64,000 bases of DNA from an uncultured Caulobacterales bacterium. GTDB lineage: Bacteria > Pseudomonadota > Alphaproteobacteria > Caulobacterales > Caulobacteraceae. The translations under genes and the position numbers were made by a program. Under the pieces are notes generated by a model. It had not been told where the DNA came from. It saw nothing but the letters and a program-made list of their open reading frames with translations, and did not search any database. The first letter of the stretch is position 1; each line of letters opens with the position of its first letter. Of this stretch, positions 25,561 to 34,482 are shown piece by piece. The stretch lies in the NCBI GenBank assembly GCA_903840435.1, contig CAIMFV010000022.1:1-64000 (forward strand), in the 5' to 3' direction.

Positions 25561-26442
25561 TTAGTGGCCGATCTTGGCCCAAATTCGACGGTAAGAGAGA
25601 TAGGTGATCAGGGTCAGGACGAAGAGGTAAATCATCACCGCCAGACCGGTTTGCTTGCGTTCCACCTGATGGGGGTCGGCGGCCCAGGCCAGGAAGGTCG
25701 CCACAGCATGGGCTTCGTTGGCTGAGGTTGACTTGGTGCCATCATCAAAACTGACGCGGTCGTCGACGATTTGGCGCGGCATGGCAATAAAGCCGCCCTC
25801 CGGCACTTCCGTCTTTGACCCGGCCCAGTAAGAGCCCATGTCACCGGGCATATAAGGATTATAGTACTTGCCATCCGGCACGGTCATGCCCTTTGGCGGG
25901 TCTTCATAGCCCAGCAGCAAGGAATAGACATAGGCCGGTCCGCCTTCCCGCGCCCGGGTGATGACCGAGAGGTCAGGCGGCAGCGCGCCGCCATTGGCGG
26001 CCTTGGCGGCATATTCATTCGGGAACGGGGCTTTGAAATGGTCTGCCGGGGTGGCGGGCCGCTGCACAACGTCGCCGGTGCTCGTATCGATGTCTGACAC
26101 CTGAACCCCTGCCGCAATTGCCTTTGCATAGGGGCTTTGAGCAGGCGGGGTATTTGGGTGCTTCGGATCATAGAAGGGCCCGCCCTTCATCGCCAGATCG
26201 CGATAGGACAGGAGGTTCATCGAGTGGCAGGCCGAGCAGACCTCGTAATAGACCTTGTAGCCGCGTTGCAATTCGGCCTGGTCGAAGGTGCCAAACGGTC
26301 CTTCGAAGCTGAAATGCACGTCCTGCGGTTCGCGGGCACTGGTCTTGGCCAGGGCTGACCCCGCCGTCATCGCCACCGCGCCAAGCGTGAGGGCTGCGAG
26401 GACCGTCCGCATCTTGTTGGGCGTCATCAAACGAAAGCGCAT
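25561..26442 (-). CDS. petC: Cytochrome bc1 complex, cytochrome c1
   Basis: Cytochrome c1 passes electrons from the Rieske protein to a soluble carrier. The 293-residue precursor has a signal peptide (residues 11-32, ending SALA), a covalent heme site CSACH at residues 69-73, and a C-terminal membrane anchor (AVMIYLFVLTLITYLSYRR). The gene is third in petABC, 5 bp after petB. In this phototroph it is likely to reduce the HiPIP encoded at 31504, which is inference. Confidence 0.95.
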   Translation of the reverse strand: MRFRLMTPNKMRTVLAALTLGAVAMTAGSALAKTSAREPQDVHFSFEGPFGTFDQAELQRGYKVYYEVCSACHSMNLLSYRDLAMKGGPFYDPKHPNTPPAQSPYAKAIAAGVQVSDIDTSTGDVVQRPATPADHFKAPFPNEYAAKAANGGALPPDLSVITRAREGGPAYVYSLLLGYEDPPKGMTVPDGKYYNPYMPGDMGSYWAGSKTEVPEGGFIAMPRQIVDDRVSFDDGTKSTSANEAHAVATFLAWAADPHQVERKQTGLAVMIYLFVLTLITYLSYRRIWAKIGH

Positions 26443-26447
26443 GAGGA

Positions 26448-27782
26448 TCAGCCCTTCTTTTCCGGAGCGGCGGCTGCGCCGCTCGGCATTGCTGCCCCGC
26501 CCTTGGTCAGGACTGGGGTTGAGATGGAGTCCGGCACTGGCAGGGTCTTTTCGAACAGACCCAGCAAAGGCATGACGAGGAGGAAATAGGCGAAATAATA
26601 GGCCGCCAGCACCCGCGACATCATGACGACGGTGAAGCCAACCGCTTCGCCCGAAACCGCGTCCCGACCAAACGGGATCACCACATCGTCAGGCAGCTTG
26701 CCGCCACACCAGCCAAGCCCAAGGGTGGCCAGAATGAAGAAGCCGAAGAACCAGCGCGCCGTCGGACGATAACGCATCGACTTGATCTTTGAGGTGTCGA
26801 GCCAGGGCAGAGCGAACAGCATGGCAATGGCGCTGAACATCAAGAGCACGCCGAACAGCTTGTCCGGAACGGCGCGCAGTATGGCGTAGAAGGGCAGGAA
26901 ATACCATTCCGGCACGATGTGGATCGGCGTTGCCAAGGGATTGGCTGGCACCTGATTGTCGGCATGGCCGAGCGCTTCGGGTGCAAAGAAAACAAACCAG
27001 GCGAAGGGAATGAAGAAGACGAGGATCGCGAAGGCGTCCTTCACCGTATAGTAGGGATGGAAGGGGACCGTATCGGCCTTCGACTTCACTTCCACGCCGA
27101 CAGGATTGTTGTTACCAGGAACGTGAAGCGCCCAAATGTGCAAGCCCACCACGCCCGCAATCATAAAGGGCAGTAGGTAGTGCAGTGAGAAGAACCGGTT
27201 CAGGGTTGCATTGTCGACCGCAAAACCGCCCCACAGCCAGGTGGTGATCGCCGTTCCGACGCCTGGAATGATCTTATCAAAGGCCGAGAACAGGTTGGTG
27301 ATCACGACCGCGCCATAATAGCTCATCTGACCCCAGGGTAAGACATAGCCCATGAAGGCGGTCGCCATCATCAACAGATAAATGACGCAGCCCAACAGCC
27401 ATAGAACCTCGCGCGGCGCCTTGTAGGAGCCGTAATAGAGGCCGCGCGCAATGTGGACATAGACGGCGAGGAAGAACATCGACGCCCCATTGGCGTGGAT
27501 ATAGCGGATCATCCAGCCATGGTTCACGTCGCGCATGATGTGCTCGACGGAATTAAAGGCGAGGGCAGAGTTGGCCACATAGTGCATGGCCAAGACGATG
27601 CCAGTGACAATCTGCACCACAAGGCAGATCGCCAGGATGCCGCCGAAGGTCCACCAATAGTTCAGGTTTTTCGGCGTCGGGAAATCGAGGGCCGTATCAT
27701 TGGCCAGCCGAAGGATCGGCAGCCGCGTATCGAGCCAGCGCTCGAAGGCGGTCTTGGGTTCGTATGTCGAATGTCCGCTCAT
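26448..27782 (-). CDS. petB: Cytochrome bc1 complex, cytochrome b
   Basis: The membrane core of the bc1 complex, holding two b hemes and the quinol and quinone sites. The protein has 444 residues from ATG 27782 ([16 protein letters not shown]). The upstream part of the frame to 27995 is Arg-rich and non-homologous. Conserved features include [21 protein letters not shown], the heme-binding His pairs in helices B and D, and the quinol-site motif [12 protein letters not shown]. An extra C-terminal hydrophobic helix and a short tail ([10 protein letters not shown]) are usual for proteobacterial forms. petA lies 14 bp upstream. Confidence 0.97.
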   Translation of the reverse strand: MSGHSTYEPKTAFERWLDTRLPILRLANDTALDFPTPKNLNYWWTFGGILAICLVVQIVTGIVLAMHYVANSALAFNSVEHIMRDVNHGWMIRYIHANGASMFFLAVYVHIARGLYYGSYKAPREVLWLLGCVIYLLMMATAFMGYVLPWGQMSYYGAVVITNLFSAFDKIIPGVGTAITTWLWGGFAVDNATLNRFFSLHYLLPFMIAGVVGLHIWALHVPGNNNPVGVEVKSKADTVPFHPYYTVKDAFAILVFFIPFAWFVFFAPEALGHADNQVPANPLATPIHIVPEWYFLPFYAILRAVPDKLFGVLLMFSAIAMLFALPWLDTSKIKSMRYRPTARWFFGFFILATLGLGWCGGKLPDDVVIPFGRDAVSGEAVGFTVVMMSRVLAAYYFAYFLLVMPLLGLFEKTLPVPDSISTPVLTKGGAAMPSGAAAAPEKKG

Positions 27783-27796
27783 GGGTGACTTGCGCC

Positions 27797-28345
27797 TCAG
27801 CCGATCTTGACCTGAGTGGGGCCAGTGAATTGGTAGTCGGGAAGTTGCAGGTTCAACGGGGCCGGACCCTTTCGGATGCGGCCCGACGTGTCGTAAACTG
27901 AACCGTGGCACGGGCAGAACCACCCGCCGTAGTCGCCGGTGCCGAAATTCGGCACGCAGCCCAGATGGGTGCAGACCCCGATGACGATCAGCCATTGCTG
28001 TTGGCCGGGCTTGGTGCGCGAGGCGTCAGACGCCGGATCGCGCATGTCGGCATGGTCGTCCTTTACGGCCGCCGCGATTTCCGCTGGCGTCCGATGGCGA
28101 ATGAAGACCGGCTTGCCGCGCCATTTAATGACCATTTGCTGGCCCACGGCGATTTTTGAAATGTCTTGCTCGATGGAGGCAAGCGCCAAGGTATCGCCCG
28201 ACGGGTTCATCTGATCGATGAACGGCCACGCGGTCGCTGCCGCCCCGACGCCGGCCACGGAAAGGGCGGCGATATGAATAAAGTCGCGCCGATTGGGATC
28301 TTCATCCGCAGTCGGGTGTGCGTTCGCCTTCGCTGATTCGGCCAC
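27797..28345 (-). CDS. petA: Cytochrome bc1 complex, Rieske iron-sulfur protein
   Basis: The 2Fe-2S subunit of bc1. The 182-residue protein has a Tat-type N-terminus ([11 protein letters not shown]) with a hydrophobic anchor at residues 25-45. The cluster ligands lie in CTHLGC and CPCHGS, with two Cys and two His. The start is GTG 28345, with AAGGGG about 7 bases upstream. It is the first gene of petABC. The 205-bp region upstream, to trmL, holds divergent promoters. Confidence 0.95.
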   Translation of the reverse strand: MAESAKANAHPTADEDPNRRDFIHIAALSVAGVGAAATAWPFIDQMNPSGDTLALASIEQDISKIAVGQQMVIKWRGKPVFIRHRTPAEIAAAVKDDHADMRDPASDASRTKPGQQQWLIVIGVCTHLGCVPNFGTGDYGGWFCPCHGSVYDTSGRIRKGPAPLNLQLPDYQFTGPTQVKIG

Positions 28346-28550
28346 CTGGTCGCCCCTTTGTCGCCGCCACGCCTACACCTTGGCGCAACGGTCGGCTCAA
28401 TGAAACACCCCTAGCGCCGCCCCCTCGGCTCTGCGAGAGAGAAGGCGACCCAGGGCTGAAGGTGTCATAGTCTTGTAACCCCTTGGACTGCAAGCCCGAC
28501 GGGACCCATCTCGCAATCTTACGACACTCTCAATAATGGCAGCAGTTAGA

Positions 28551-29018
28551 ATGAGGCTCGCGCTTTTTCAACCCGACATTCCACAAAACCTCGGTGCAGC
28601 CATGCGCCTTTCGGCCTGTTTTGGCGTTTTTCTCGATGTGATCGAGCCCTGCGCCTTTCCTGTGTCGGACAAAAGTCTTAAGCGGGCCGCGCTTGACTAT
28701 GGTCCTAAGGCCCGGATCGCCCGCCATGACGGGTGGGAAGCCTTTTTGGCCGATCCGGCGCGACGTGAGGGTCGGCTTGTCCTCTTCACGACCAAGGCAG
28801 CGATTCGCCTGGACCTGGCGCGCCTTAAGCCCGGCGACACCTTGCTGTTTGGCCAGGAAAGTGCGGGCGTTCCCGATCATGTCCATGCAAAGGCGCAGGT
28901 CTGTGTGCGCATCCCCATGGCGCCAGACGCGAGATCCCTCAATCTTTCCGTCTCCGCCGGGATCGCCCTGTTTGAAGGGCTCCGCCAGACCGGAGGGTGG
29001 CCGGAAGGGGCGCTTTAG
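28551..29018 (+). CDS. trmL: tRNA (cytidine(34)-2'-O)-methyltransferase TrmL
   Basis: A 155-residue SPOUT methyltransferase that 2'-O-methylates the wobble base of tRNA(Leu) isoacceptors. It begins MRLALFQPDIPQNLGAAMRL, the family signature. A trefoil-knot SAM site follows in DTLLFGQESAGVPD and IPMAPDARSLNLSVSAGIAL. ATG 28551 is preferred to 28536 because it matches the family N-terminus. It converges with the M20 peptidase gene, overlapping by 4 bp at the stops. Confidence 0.93.
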   Translation: MRLALFQPDIPQNLGAAMRLSACFGVFLDVIEPCAFPVSDKSLKRAALDYGPKARIARHDGWEAFLADPARREGRLVLFTTKAAIRLDLARLKPGDTLLFGQESAGVPDHVHAKAQVCVRIPMAPDARSLNLSVSAGIALFEGLRQTGGWPEGAL

Positions 29019-30451
29019 CCGAACGGCTTTGTTTGACCGCCCAGAGCCTTCATCAGGCGATAGGTCCATTCGACCTGTTGATCAAAGACCTCCACACCGA
29101 TCCGTTCATCACGACCGTGCGCGCGGCCATCCTGCAGATCTTCCCAGGCCGCGTCCACGCCATAGCTCGGAATGCCCTTAATGCGGGTGAAGGCATTATC
29201 GCTCGCGCCAGCTTCCAAGGTCGGAATGATCACCACCTTTGGCCACAGGCTTTGGGTCACCTGTTCGACGGTCTGCATCACCTTGGCGGACAGGGGGCTG
29301 TCTGGACTTTCGTCGCTCAGATCAACCTCTGAGACGACCAGGGACGGGTCGTCGAGCGCCTTGACCAGTTGGGCGCGAATAGTGGGCAGCGGCTCGCCGG
29401 GGATGACCCGGCACTGCAAGGTCGCCCGCGCCCGCTGCGGCAGGGCGCTTTCAGCGTGACCGCCGGAAATCTGTGTCGCGATGCAGGTGGTACGCATCAA
29501 AACATTAGTGTCGACGAGATCCGATAAACGCGCCACGGCGTCAGGACCTGGACTTGGGCTGGCGAGGCTCTCCATGTCGGCCGCCAACTGGCCGCTCTCC
29601 AATTTGGCGCGTCGCTCAAAATAGGCTTTGACGGTCGGCGTCAGATCGAGCGGAAAGCGGTAGTCGGACAGCTTTGCCAACGCCTTCGACAGCCGGTAGA
29701 TCGGATTAGCAGGCGTAGGGCGCGACGAGTGGCCACCCTTATCTGTCGCCTCCACCTGCCAGGTTGCATAGACCTTCTCACTGGTCTCAAAACCGAGATA
29801 GAGTTTTTGGCCCTTAATCAAGCCGGTCTCAAACGAATCTGGGTTCATCACCAGCCCAGCGTCGATCAGCTCGCGATGGGTTTTAAGGAGCCACTCCACC
29901 CCATTGGCGTCGCCTTCGGCTTCTTCGTCGGCGGTGAGGGCGAGAATGATGTCCCCTTCCGGGGAAAACCCTTCCCGCTTCAATCGGATCAGACTCTCGA
30001 TCATGGCGGCGTCCTCCGACTTCATGTCGATGGTCCCACGGCCATAAAAATAGCCATCCTTTTCGGTCAGCACGAAGGGGTCGCTTGTCCAATCCTCACG
30101 TTTGGCTGTGACCACGTCGAGGTGGCCGATATAGAGTACGGGCTTGGCATGTCCGCGTCCGTGCAAGCGAACAATCAGATTTCCCTTGGTCGGGTGATCG
30201 GGTGGCGCGAGCAAGGTCACGTCAGTCGGCGCAAATCCTTCGGTCAAAAACCGAGCCGCGAGCGCTGAGGCAAGACCAGTCGACCCTTTGGCGTGGGTCG
30301 TGTCGGTTTCAATCAGCGCTTTCAGGAGTTCGCGACCCAAGGCCTGATCCACCGGTGGCGGCAGGTTGGTCGGTGCGGCGGCGAAACCGGGGGTGGTAAG
30401 GCTACCGGCGAGAAGGACAGCCAAGCCCGTGCGACGAATTCCTGACCCCAC
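29015..30451 (-). CDS. Exported M20-family metallopeptidase
   Basis: A zinc-dependent carboxypeptidase or aminoacylase-type enzyme of the M20/M25/M40 group. It is 478 residues from GTG 30451, which starts directly before a signal peptide (GIRRTGLAVLLAGSLTTPGF). The frame runs further up to 30640 but overlaps yebC divergently, with Arg-rich non-conserved sequence. Metal and catalytic motifs are YIGHLDVV (His and Asp), YGRGTIDMKSEDAAM (bridging Asp) and LTADEEAEGD (general base Glu). A dimerisation domain lies in the middle. It is likely periplasmic. The exact peptide substrate is unknown. Confidence 0.85.
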   Translation of the reverse strand: MGSGIRRTGLAVLLAGSLTTPGFAAAPTNLPPPVDQALGRELLKALIETDTTHAKGSTGLASALAARFLTEGFAPTDVTLLAPPDHPTKGNLIVRLHGRGHAKPVLYIGHLDVVTAKREDWTSDPFVLTEKDGYFYGRGTIDMKSEDAAMIESLIRLKREGFSPEGDIILALTADEEAEGDANGVEWLLKTHRELIDAGLVMNPDSFETGLIKGQKLYLGFETSEKVYATWQVEATDKGGHSSRPTPANPIYRLSKALAKLSDYRFPLDLTPTVKAYFERRAKLESGQLAADMESLASPSPGPDAVARLSDLVDTNVLMRTTCIATQISGGHAESALPQRARATLQCRVIPGEPLPTIRAQLVKALDDPSLVVSEVDLSDESPDSPLSAKVMQTVEQVTQSLWPKVVIIPTLEAGASDNAFTRIKGIPSYGVDAAWEDLQDGRAHGRDERIGVEVFDQQVEWTYRLMKALGGQTKPFG

Positions 30452-30611
30452 CTTGCACCCCGCTTCGACGACTGATCTCGCACCATGACGCTCCGCGGTG
30501 CGCCGGTAAAGCCAAGCCGTGCGTGACACGCGTGGACAAGCAGACGGTTTGGGCTCTAAAAGGCCGTGCTTTCGCCGCTCGGCGCAGACAGAGGATCTTG
30601 GACGTCGCCCC

Positions 30612-31358
30612 ATGGCAGGACATTCGAAATTTAAGAACATTCAGTTCCGCAAAGGCGCCCAAGACAAAAAGCGCTCGAAGCTGTTCTCCAAACTTTCGCG
30701 CGACATCACCTTGGCGGCGAAGCAAGGCCTTCCCGATCCGAACGCCAATGCGCGACTGCGGTTGGCCATCGCCAATGCCAGGGCTGAGTCTATGCCAAAG
30801 GACAATATTGATCGCGCTATCAAAAAAGCCCTCGGTGGCGAGACCGACACCTATGAAGATATTCGCTATGAAGGCTTTGGCCCCGGTGGCGTGGGTCTGA
30901 TCGTTGAGGTCTTGACCGACAACCGAAATCGCACCGCCGCCAATGTTCGCTCTACCTTTTCGAAGAACGGCGGCAATATGGGGGAAACTGGCTCGGTCGC
31001 CTTCATGTTTGATCGGCTTGGCCAGATCACCTATGCCAAGGCGGCGGGCTCTGATGACGCCATGATGGAAGCCGCCATCGAAGCCGGTGCAGAGGATGCG
31101 GAAAGCGACGAGGACGGTCACACCATCTTCACCGCCTTTGAGGACATGGGTGCGGTCCTTGAAGCCCTCGAGGCCTCGCTCGGCGCGGCGAAATCAACGG
31201 GGATAATCTGGCGGCCTAAGACGCTCACGCCGATTGCAGGCGATGATGCTGCGACCCTGATGAAGCTGATCGATGCGCTTGATGACGATGATGACGTGCA
31301 AAACGTCTGGGCGAATTTTGACATCAGCGACGAGGAGATGGCGCGCCTCTCGTCTTAA
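30612..31358 (+). CDS. yebC: YebC/PmpR family protein
   Basis: A 248-residue protein of the YebC family, described in various bacteria as a transcriptional regulator or a translation factor that eases stalling at polyproline. ATG 30612 gives the invariant N-terminus [20 protein letters not shown]. Further signatures are [31 protein letters not shown] and [17 protein letters not shown]. The upstream extension to 30519 is rejected. In many genomes yebC accompanies ruvCAB; here it sits 9 kb away. Confidence 0.95.
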   Translation: MAGHSKFKNIQFRKGAQDKKRSKLFSKLSRDITLAAKQGLPDPNANARLRLAIANARAESMPKDNIDRAIKKALGGETDTYEDIRYEGFGPGGVGLIVEVLTDNRNRTAANVRSTFSKNGGNMGETGSVAFMFDRLGQITYAKAAGSDDAMMEAAIEAGAEDAESDEDGHTIFTAFEDMGAVLEALEASLGAAKSTGIIWRPKTLTPIAGDDAATLMKLIDALDDDDDVQNVWANFDISDEEMARLSS

Positions 31359-31392
31359 GGCGGACCGGGTCTGCCAAATCTTGATTTACAGA
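31359..31392 (+). terminator. Weak hairpin after yebC
   Basis: GGCGGAC and GTCTGCC pair (one G-U) around CGG at 31359-31375, followed by AAATCTTGATTT. The T content is poor, so this may only partly terminate. The rest of the 145-bp gap up to 31503 probably carries the promoter for the HiPIP gene. Confidence 0.35.
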
Positions 31393-31503
31393 CGCTGGGA
31401 TATCGATAAAATCAGCCCACCTGGATTGGAAACGCTGGCCGTTCGCGCGGTCGAGGGAAGCCTACCGACACTAGGTTGTGATCTAACAACGGAGTGTAAC
31501 GAA

Positions 31504-31770
31504 GTGACAGACCATAATGAAGAGATGAAGTCGCGTCGGTTTATCATCAAGGCCGGGGCATTGGTCGCCGCCACAGCCGGTGTGGCTCTGGCGGGCTCAG
31601 CCCAAGCCAAGGTGCCGCAAAAAGGGGTTCAGTACGTCGCCAAATCGGTGAAGCCGAACCAGAACTGTGGAAACTGTTCCAACTTCATCGCCCCGAACGC
31701 CTGCAAGGTCGTCGACGGCCAAATTGCGCCGACCGGCTATTGCATGATTTGGGCGCCAAAGGCCCGATAG
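31504..31770 (+). CDS. hip: High-potential iron-sulfur protein (HiPIP)
   Basis: A small periplasmic 4Fe-4S electron carrier, 88 residues as precursor. A Tat signal carries the twin arginines at residues 11-12 (KSRRFIIKAGA), with cleavage likely after AQA at residue 35. The mature chain of about 53 residues has the four cluster cysteines at 55, 58, 67 and 80 (CGNCSNF, NACKVV, GYCMIW), the HiPIP spacing. GGAG lies 9 bases before GTG 31504. An internal ATG at 31525 is possible but lacks a ribosome binding site. In several phototrophs HiPIP donates electrons to the photo-oxidised reaction centre. Its place between petABC and the PGC fits that role. Confidence 0.9.
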   Translation: MTDHNEEMKSRRFIIKAGALVAATAGVALAGSAQAKVPQKGVQYVAKSVKPNQNCGNCSNFIAPNACKVVDGQIAPTGYCMIWAPKAR

Positions 31771-31810
31771 ACCGCGTTTCCCTTGCGGCGAACTTGCCTA
31801 AAGCTTTGAT

Positions 31811-31841
31811 AAAGCGGCTCAGTCTGACTGGGCCGCTTTTT
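31811..31841 (+). terminator. Rho-independent terminator after the HiPIP gene
   Basis: A strong hairpin, with AAGCGGC pairing GCCGCTT and an inner CAGT/ACTG extension, is followed by TTTTTT. It begins about 40 bases after the HiPIP stop and clearly ends that short transcript before hemE. Confidence 0.85.
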
Positions 31842-31894
31842 TCATGCCTTCCAGCGCCTGAAAATCAGCTTGGCCTCTTGAGCTCTGGCACGAC

Positions 31895-32950
31895 ATGTCG
31901 TTCATTCGGCGCATGACACATCCCGCGCCGTCTTCCGCTCCGCCCTTTATCAAAACCTTGTTGGGCGAGGCGCAGCCCCGCCCGCCCGTTTGGTTCATGC
32001 GCCAAGCGGGTCGCTACCTGCCGGAATACCGCGCCTTGCGCGCCACGGCCCCGGATTTTATTAGTTTTTGCCTCGACCCGGAAAAGGCGGCCGAAGCGAC
32101 CTTGCAGCCCATGCGACGCCTGCCCTTTAGCGCTGCAATCGTCTTTGCCGACATCTTGCTCATTCCCCGCGCGCTCGGTCAGGACGTCTGGTTTGAGACC
32201 GGCGAGGGACCAAAGCTTGGCGAGCTGCCAAGCGTCGAACAGCTTCGGGACGCTATTCCTCAGGTGGCGGAGCGTCTGGGCGCGGTGGGGGAGACCCTGG
32301 CCTTGGTGCGCGCGACGCTTGAGCCGAACCGGGCCTTGATCGGCTTTGCCGGCGCGCCCTGGACGGTGCTGACCTATATGATTGAGCGGCAATCGAGTGA
32401 TCGCGAACACGCCCGATCCTATGCCTGGCAACACCCCGAACAGGTCGACGCCTTGCTGGCGATCTTGGTCGAAGCCACGGCGCACTATCTTGCCATGCAG
32501 GCAGCCAAGGGCGCTCAGGCCCTGCAACTGTTTGAATCTTGGGCTGAAGGCCTCTCTGAGAGCCAATTTATTCGCCTCGTGGTCGCGCCGCATCGCGCCC
32601 TGGTGGCGCGGCTTCGGGAACTGGGCGTCCAGGTGCCGCTGATTGGCTTTCCACGGGGCTGCGGGGCGCTTGCCAAGCTCTATGCCGAATCGGTCGAGGT
32701 GCAGGCGGTAGCGCTCGACACCGCCACGCCGCTTGCCGCAGGCCGCGAGATTCAAAAACTCAAAACCATCCAAGGGGCCCTCGATCCCCTGGCGCTGCGC
32801 GCAGGTGGTCCAGGTCTCGATGCCGAGGTGGAGCGGTTATTGGAAGCCTGGGGGCAGGGTCCCTATGTGTTCAATCTTGGCCACGGCATCTTGCCGGACA
32901 CACCCATAGCCCATGTGGAGAAGGTTCTGGCGCGGGTCACAGCCGGATAG
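31895..32950 (+). CDS. hemE: Uroporphyrinogen decarboxylase
   Basis: HemE decarboxylates uroporphyrinogen III to coproporphyrinogen III, the shared precursor of heme and bacteriochlorophyll. The 351-residue protein has the N-terminal signature PVWFMRQAGRYLPEYR near residues 34-50, the catalytic Asp region FADILLIPRALG, and GFAGAPWTVLTYMIE. ATG 31895 or the in-frame ATG 31913 could start it. The gene converges with ppsR, with 30 bp between stops, at the edge of the PGC. hemE is often found near photosynthesis genes. Confidence 0.95.
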   Translation: MSFIRRMTHPAPSSAPPFIKTLLGEAQPRPPVWFMRQAGRYLPEYRALRATAPDFISFCLDPEKAAEATLQPMRRLPFSAAIVFADILLIPRALGQDVWFETGEGPKLGELPSVEQLRDAIPQVAERLGAVGETLALVRATLEPNRALIGFAGAPWTVLTYMIERQSSDREHARSYAWQHPEQVDALLAILVEATAHYLAMQAAKGAQALQLFESWAEGLSESQFIRLVVAPHRALVARLRELGVQVPLIGFPRGCGALAKLYAESVEVQAVALDTATPLAAGREIQKLKTIQGALDPLALRAGGPGLDAEVERLLEAWGQGPYVFNLGHGILPDTPIAHVEKVLARVTAG

Positions 32951-32979
32951 ACACGACCGCCCAATCCGGTCGCACCCAC

Positions 32980-34482
32980 TCAATTATCTGAGGTGAGGTT
33001 CCCAAGACCAAACTTGTGCAGCTTGGTGTACAGACCTTGGCGGCTCAGGCCGAGGAGATCGGCAGCGGATGCCCGATTATTGCGGGTCAACTCCAAAGCC
33101 GCCTCGATACACAGGCGTTCGACCAAGTCGGTACTTTCGCGAACCAGCTCTTTTAAAGTCAGCTTGCCGACCAATTCGGTCAGTTGCTCGACAGAGCGGC
33201 TTTGGCCGGGGCGGCCGACATTGCGGTCCGGCGCCATGCGCGATACGGTCCGCAAGGTGAGGCCATAGCAGGGCGCATGACTGTCGGGATTGGCGAACAC
33301 GCCTGAGACTTCCACGTCCTCAGATTCGCCGACCTGGGTGCGCACAGTGGTGCTGAAATTTTTGATCATTCCGTGGGCGCGGATGTTGTCGATCAAGATG
33401 TCGCGCTCGAGGCCAGCGCGTCCGACAAAGCGGTTCAGCGGTTGACCTTCAATCTGGGTGGTACTGCCTAGGCGGACCAAGTGTAGGAAGGCGGAATTGG
33501 CGGTTAGGATTCTTTGATCCTCATCCACCAAGACAAAGGCATCGGGAATCTTCTCCAACACCCGTTCCAGGTGATCGGTCGGGTTCACGCTTGCCGGTTC
33601 GATGGAGCCCGCGCCACTCAGGCGAACCAGGAATTGTGTGGCGCGCTCTTGCCGAAACACCGATGCTGACGCGACCAGGGGACGGCCTTCGCACAGGAGC
33701 CGCATTTCAATATGGCTGGCTTGCGGGCGCGACTGAGCCAAGGAGAGCAGGGACGCGGCATCGTCCTGGCTCGCCGGATCAAAAAGCCGCGAAAAGACTT
33801 CGCCGAACGGGTGGGCATGGGCCGGGCCGATCAACTGTTCCGCAGCCGGGTTTGCCTCGACAATCCGCTTGGTGGCCGCATCGACGATGATGATGGCCTC
33901 GCCCGACATTTGAAACAACAGACGGTAGCGGAACTCGACATCGCGCAGACGGGTATAGTCGCGCTCCATGGTTTGTTGCGCTTCAACCAGGCGCTGCTGC
34001 AGGCGGTTGGTGACGCGCTCATCCCGACCGATGGCGATGATATGGCCATCGTGGCCCGCATTGACCGCGACATAGCGAAGCGAAATCGGATCGCTATTCG
34101 GTGTTGTCTGATTGATTTCGCGCCACCGGGTGCGACCGTTTAGCGAGGCGTCTTTTAAAAGCTCTTGCACCTTATGGCGGCTATCGGCGGCGACCGTATC
34201 CGCCCAACGCCGATCAAGCCACCCATCTGCACCCTCTCGCGCCATTTCCCGCGAGGCGGCTATGTCGCAAATCTTCCCGTCTGGGTCGATGACCATGGTG
34301 ACGTCGCCACTGGCCGCCAACACAGCCTCCGCCACATCAGATTCCAACGCGCCAAGCACCCCCCGTCGAAACGGCAGGTGTTCCGAAATTTCGGCATTGG
34401 CCTGCGAGTGGGACAAGGGGGCTGGATCCAAAAACGAAAACGTTACCGAGTCAGGCGCGGACGTCAGTGAGCGAGTTGGCAT
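32980..34482 (-). CDS. ppsR: Photosynthesis repressor PpsR/CrtJ
   Basis: A 500-residue transcription factor that represses bch, crt and puc genes under oxygen or light by binding TGT-N12-ACA sites. At least two to three PAS-type domains are visible (around residues 45-150, 165-270 and 290-400; for example VMVIDPDGKICDIA-like and IPDAFVLVDEDQRILTAN). The C-terminal Fis-type helix-turn-helix has NNRASAADLLGLSRQGLYTK. A Cys at 458 at the start of the HTH corresponds in position to the redox-active Cys known from the Rhodobacter protein. It overlaps aerR by 19 bp and probably shares its transcript. Confidence 0.93.
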   Translation of the reverse strand: MPTRSLTSAPDSVTFSFLDPAPLSHSQANAEISEHLPFRRGVLGALESDVAEAVLAASGDVTMVIDPDGKICDIAASREMAREGADGWLDRRWADTVAADSRHKVQELLKDASLNGRTRWREINQTTPNSDPISLRYVAVNAGHDGHIIAIGRDERVTNRLQQRLVEAQQTMERDYTRLRDVEFRYRLLFQMSGEAIIIVDAATKRIVEANPAAEQLIGPAHAHPFGEVFSRLFDPASQDDAASLLSLAQSRPQASHIEMRLLCEGRPLVASASVFRQERATQFLVRLSGAGSIEPASVNPTDHLERVLEKIPDAFVLVDEDQRILTANSAFLHLVRLGSTTQIEGQPLNRFVGRAGLERDILIDNIRAHGMIKNFSTTVRTQVGESEDVEVSGVFANPDSHAPCYGLTLRTVSRMAPDRNVGRPGQSRSVEQLTELVGKLTLKELVRESTDLVERLCIEAALELTRNNRASAADLLGLSRQGLYTKLHKFGLGNLTSDN

